Of a DNA stretch of 7,656 nt, positions 7,188 through 7,656 are shown piece by piece. This stretch comes from Methanosarcinales archaeon (lineage in GTDB: Archaea > Halobacteriota > Methanosarcinia > Methanosarcinales > Methanosarcinaceae). Position 1 is the first letter of the stretch, and each line of letters starts with the position of its first letter. The position numbers and the translations under genes were made by a program. The notes beneath the pieces were generated by a model, which was not told where the DNA came from, made no database searches, and saw only the letters and a list, made by a program, of their open reading frames with translations. Where the stretch lies: NCBI GenBank assembly GCA_012329085.1, contig JAAXQB010000199.1:1-7656 (forward strand), written 5' to 3'.

Positions 7188-7656
7188 TATTGTCATCTCC
7201 TTCTTTTTTTGTTTTAAATAAATATGATAAATTCATCCCAAGTGTAAAATAAAAGCTTATTTCGTTGTTAGACATGTTCCAATTCGTACCTGAGGCTACA
7301 AAGTATTTTGAAATTATGGATTCTAATGATTTGTAATAATTTTTTCCATATTCTTCTAATTTATTTTGAATTTCAGGCAACAGTTTTTTAATTTGTCGTT
7401 CATCAAGATTTAAGCCTTTAAGTTTAATTCTAAATGGTGCAGCCCCTCTTTCTTGATATTGAATATTCAATAAATATTGAGTTAATACGCCTTCTAAAAA
7501 TACCGCTTTCTTTGCATTGCTATCAAATGAATCTTCAAATTCATTAAAAAATTTATTTATTTTTTCATCCATTGCTTTAATTGAGTCGGAAGCAACATCA
7601 GAAAAAGTTTCGTATTGTAAAATATTTTCGGTCATAGTTGTTGTTTGTAATATATC
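7180..7656 (-). CDS. cas8b: Cascade large subunit Cas8b (Csh1 type), C-terminal part only
   Basis: These are the last 158 codons of a gene that runs off the right edge. Cas8b recognises the PAM and holds the target in Cascade. An ATG occurs at 7635, but the frame stays open for seven more codons to the edge, and the bases before that ATG (GATATATTACAAACAACAACT) lack a ribosome site, so this is an interior part and not a short complete gene. The call rests on the position before cas7 and on C-terminal Csh1-like features: AVFLEGVLTQYLLNIQYQ, PFRIKLKGLNL, a helical LLPEIQNKLEEYGKNYYKS stretch and the closing NNEISFYFTLGMNLSYLF. The region looks all-helical, as expected for the small-subunit-like C-terminal domain of Cas8 proteins. 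Full-length members are several hundred residues, so most of the protein is missing here. Confidence 0.85.
   Translation of the reverse strand, partial: DILQTTTMTENILQYETFSDVASDSIKAMDEKINKFFNEFEDSFDSNAKKAVFLEGVLTQYLLNIQYQERGAAPFRIKLKGLNLDERQIKKLLPEIQNKLEEYGKNYYKSLESIISKYFVASGTNWNMSNNEISFYFTLGMNLSYLFKTKKEGDDNNE
7197..7202 (-). promoter_or_regulatory. Strong ribosome binding site deciding the cas7 start
   Basis: AAGGAG on the minus strand is the best Shine-Dalgarno match in the operon and lies inside the end of cas8b. It abuts the ATG ending at 7196 (zero spacing) and lies 9 bases before the ATG at 7187, which is why the second ATG is preferred. A strong site here fits the high Cas7 copy number in Cascade. 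Confidence 0.7.

Noticed and set aside
7180..7635. A complete small gene of 151 codons upstream of cas7
   Set aside because: The frame continues open past the ATG to the window edge, no ribosome site precedes the ATG, and the sequence matches what is expected of the Csh1/Cas8b C-terminus.

Overview
The window is one contiguous type I-B CRISPR-Cas operon read entirely on the minus strand, from right to left. The order is cas8b (3' end only, running off the right edge), cas7, cas5, cas3, cas6, cas1, cas2, cas4. Genes overlap or are separated by at most 31 bases from 256 to the right edge, so there is no room for an internal promoter outside coding sequence. The only non-coding stretch is 1-255, a very AT-rich tail after cas4. 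No CRISPR repeat-spacer array lies in the window; it could lie beyond the left edge.

The organism cannot be named from this. The DNA is very AT-rich, several genes have recognisable purine-rich ribosome sites (GAGG, AAAGG, AAGGAG), and the Cas proteins are of the Csh1/Csh2/Cas5h/Cas6b kind known in low-GC anaerobic bacteria and in methanogens. A low-GC anaerobic bacterium is the most likely host, but this is inference.

How the genes work together, by family knowledge: Cas1, Cas2 and Cas4 capture and trim new spacers. Cas6 cuts the CRISPR transcript. Cas8b, Cas7 and Cas5 form the crRNA-guided Cascade complex, and Cas3 (HD nuclease plus helicase in one chain) destroys the target DNA. All expected catalytic or metal-binding residues are visible in Cas1, Cas2, Cas3, Cas4 and Cas6, so the system looks intact as far as it can be read.

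The most unusual element lies inside cas3 (3665-3832). It is a tandem, palindrome-rich repeat with a 48-base unit that is translated as part of the protein. One copy lacks 13 bases and a second 13-base duplication puts the frame back, so the helicase remains open to its normal end. Other points are a non-canonical gene order (cas6 after cas3, cas4 last), a visibly lower AT content in cas1-cas2-cas4 than in most of the effector genes, and a possible internal translation product (Cas11-like small subunit) at the end of cas8b.
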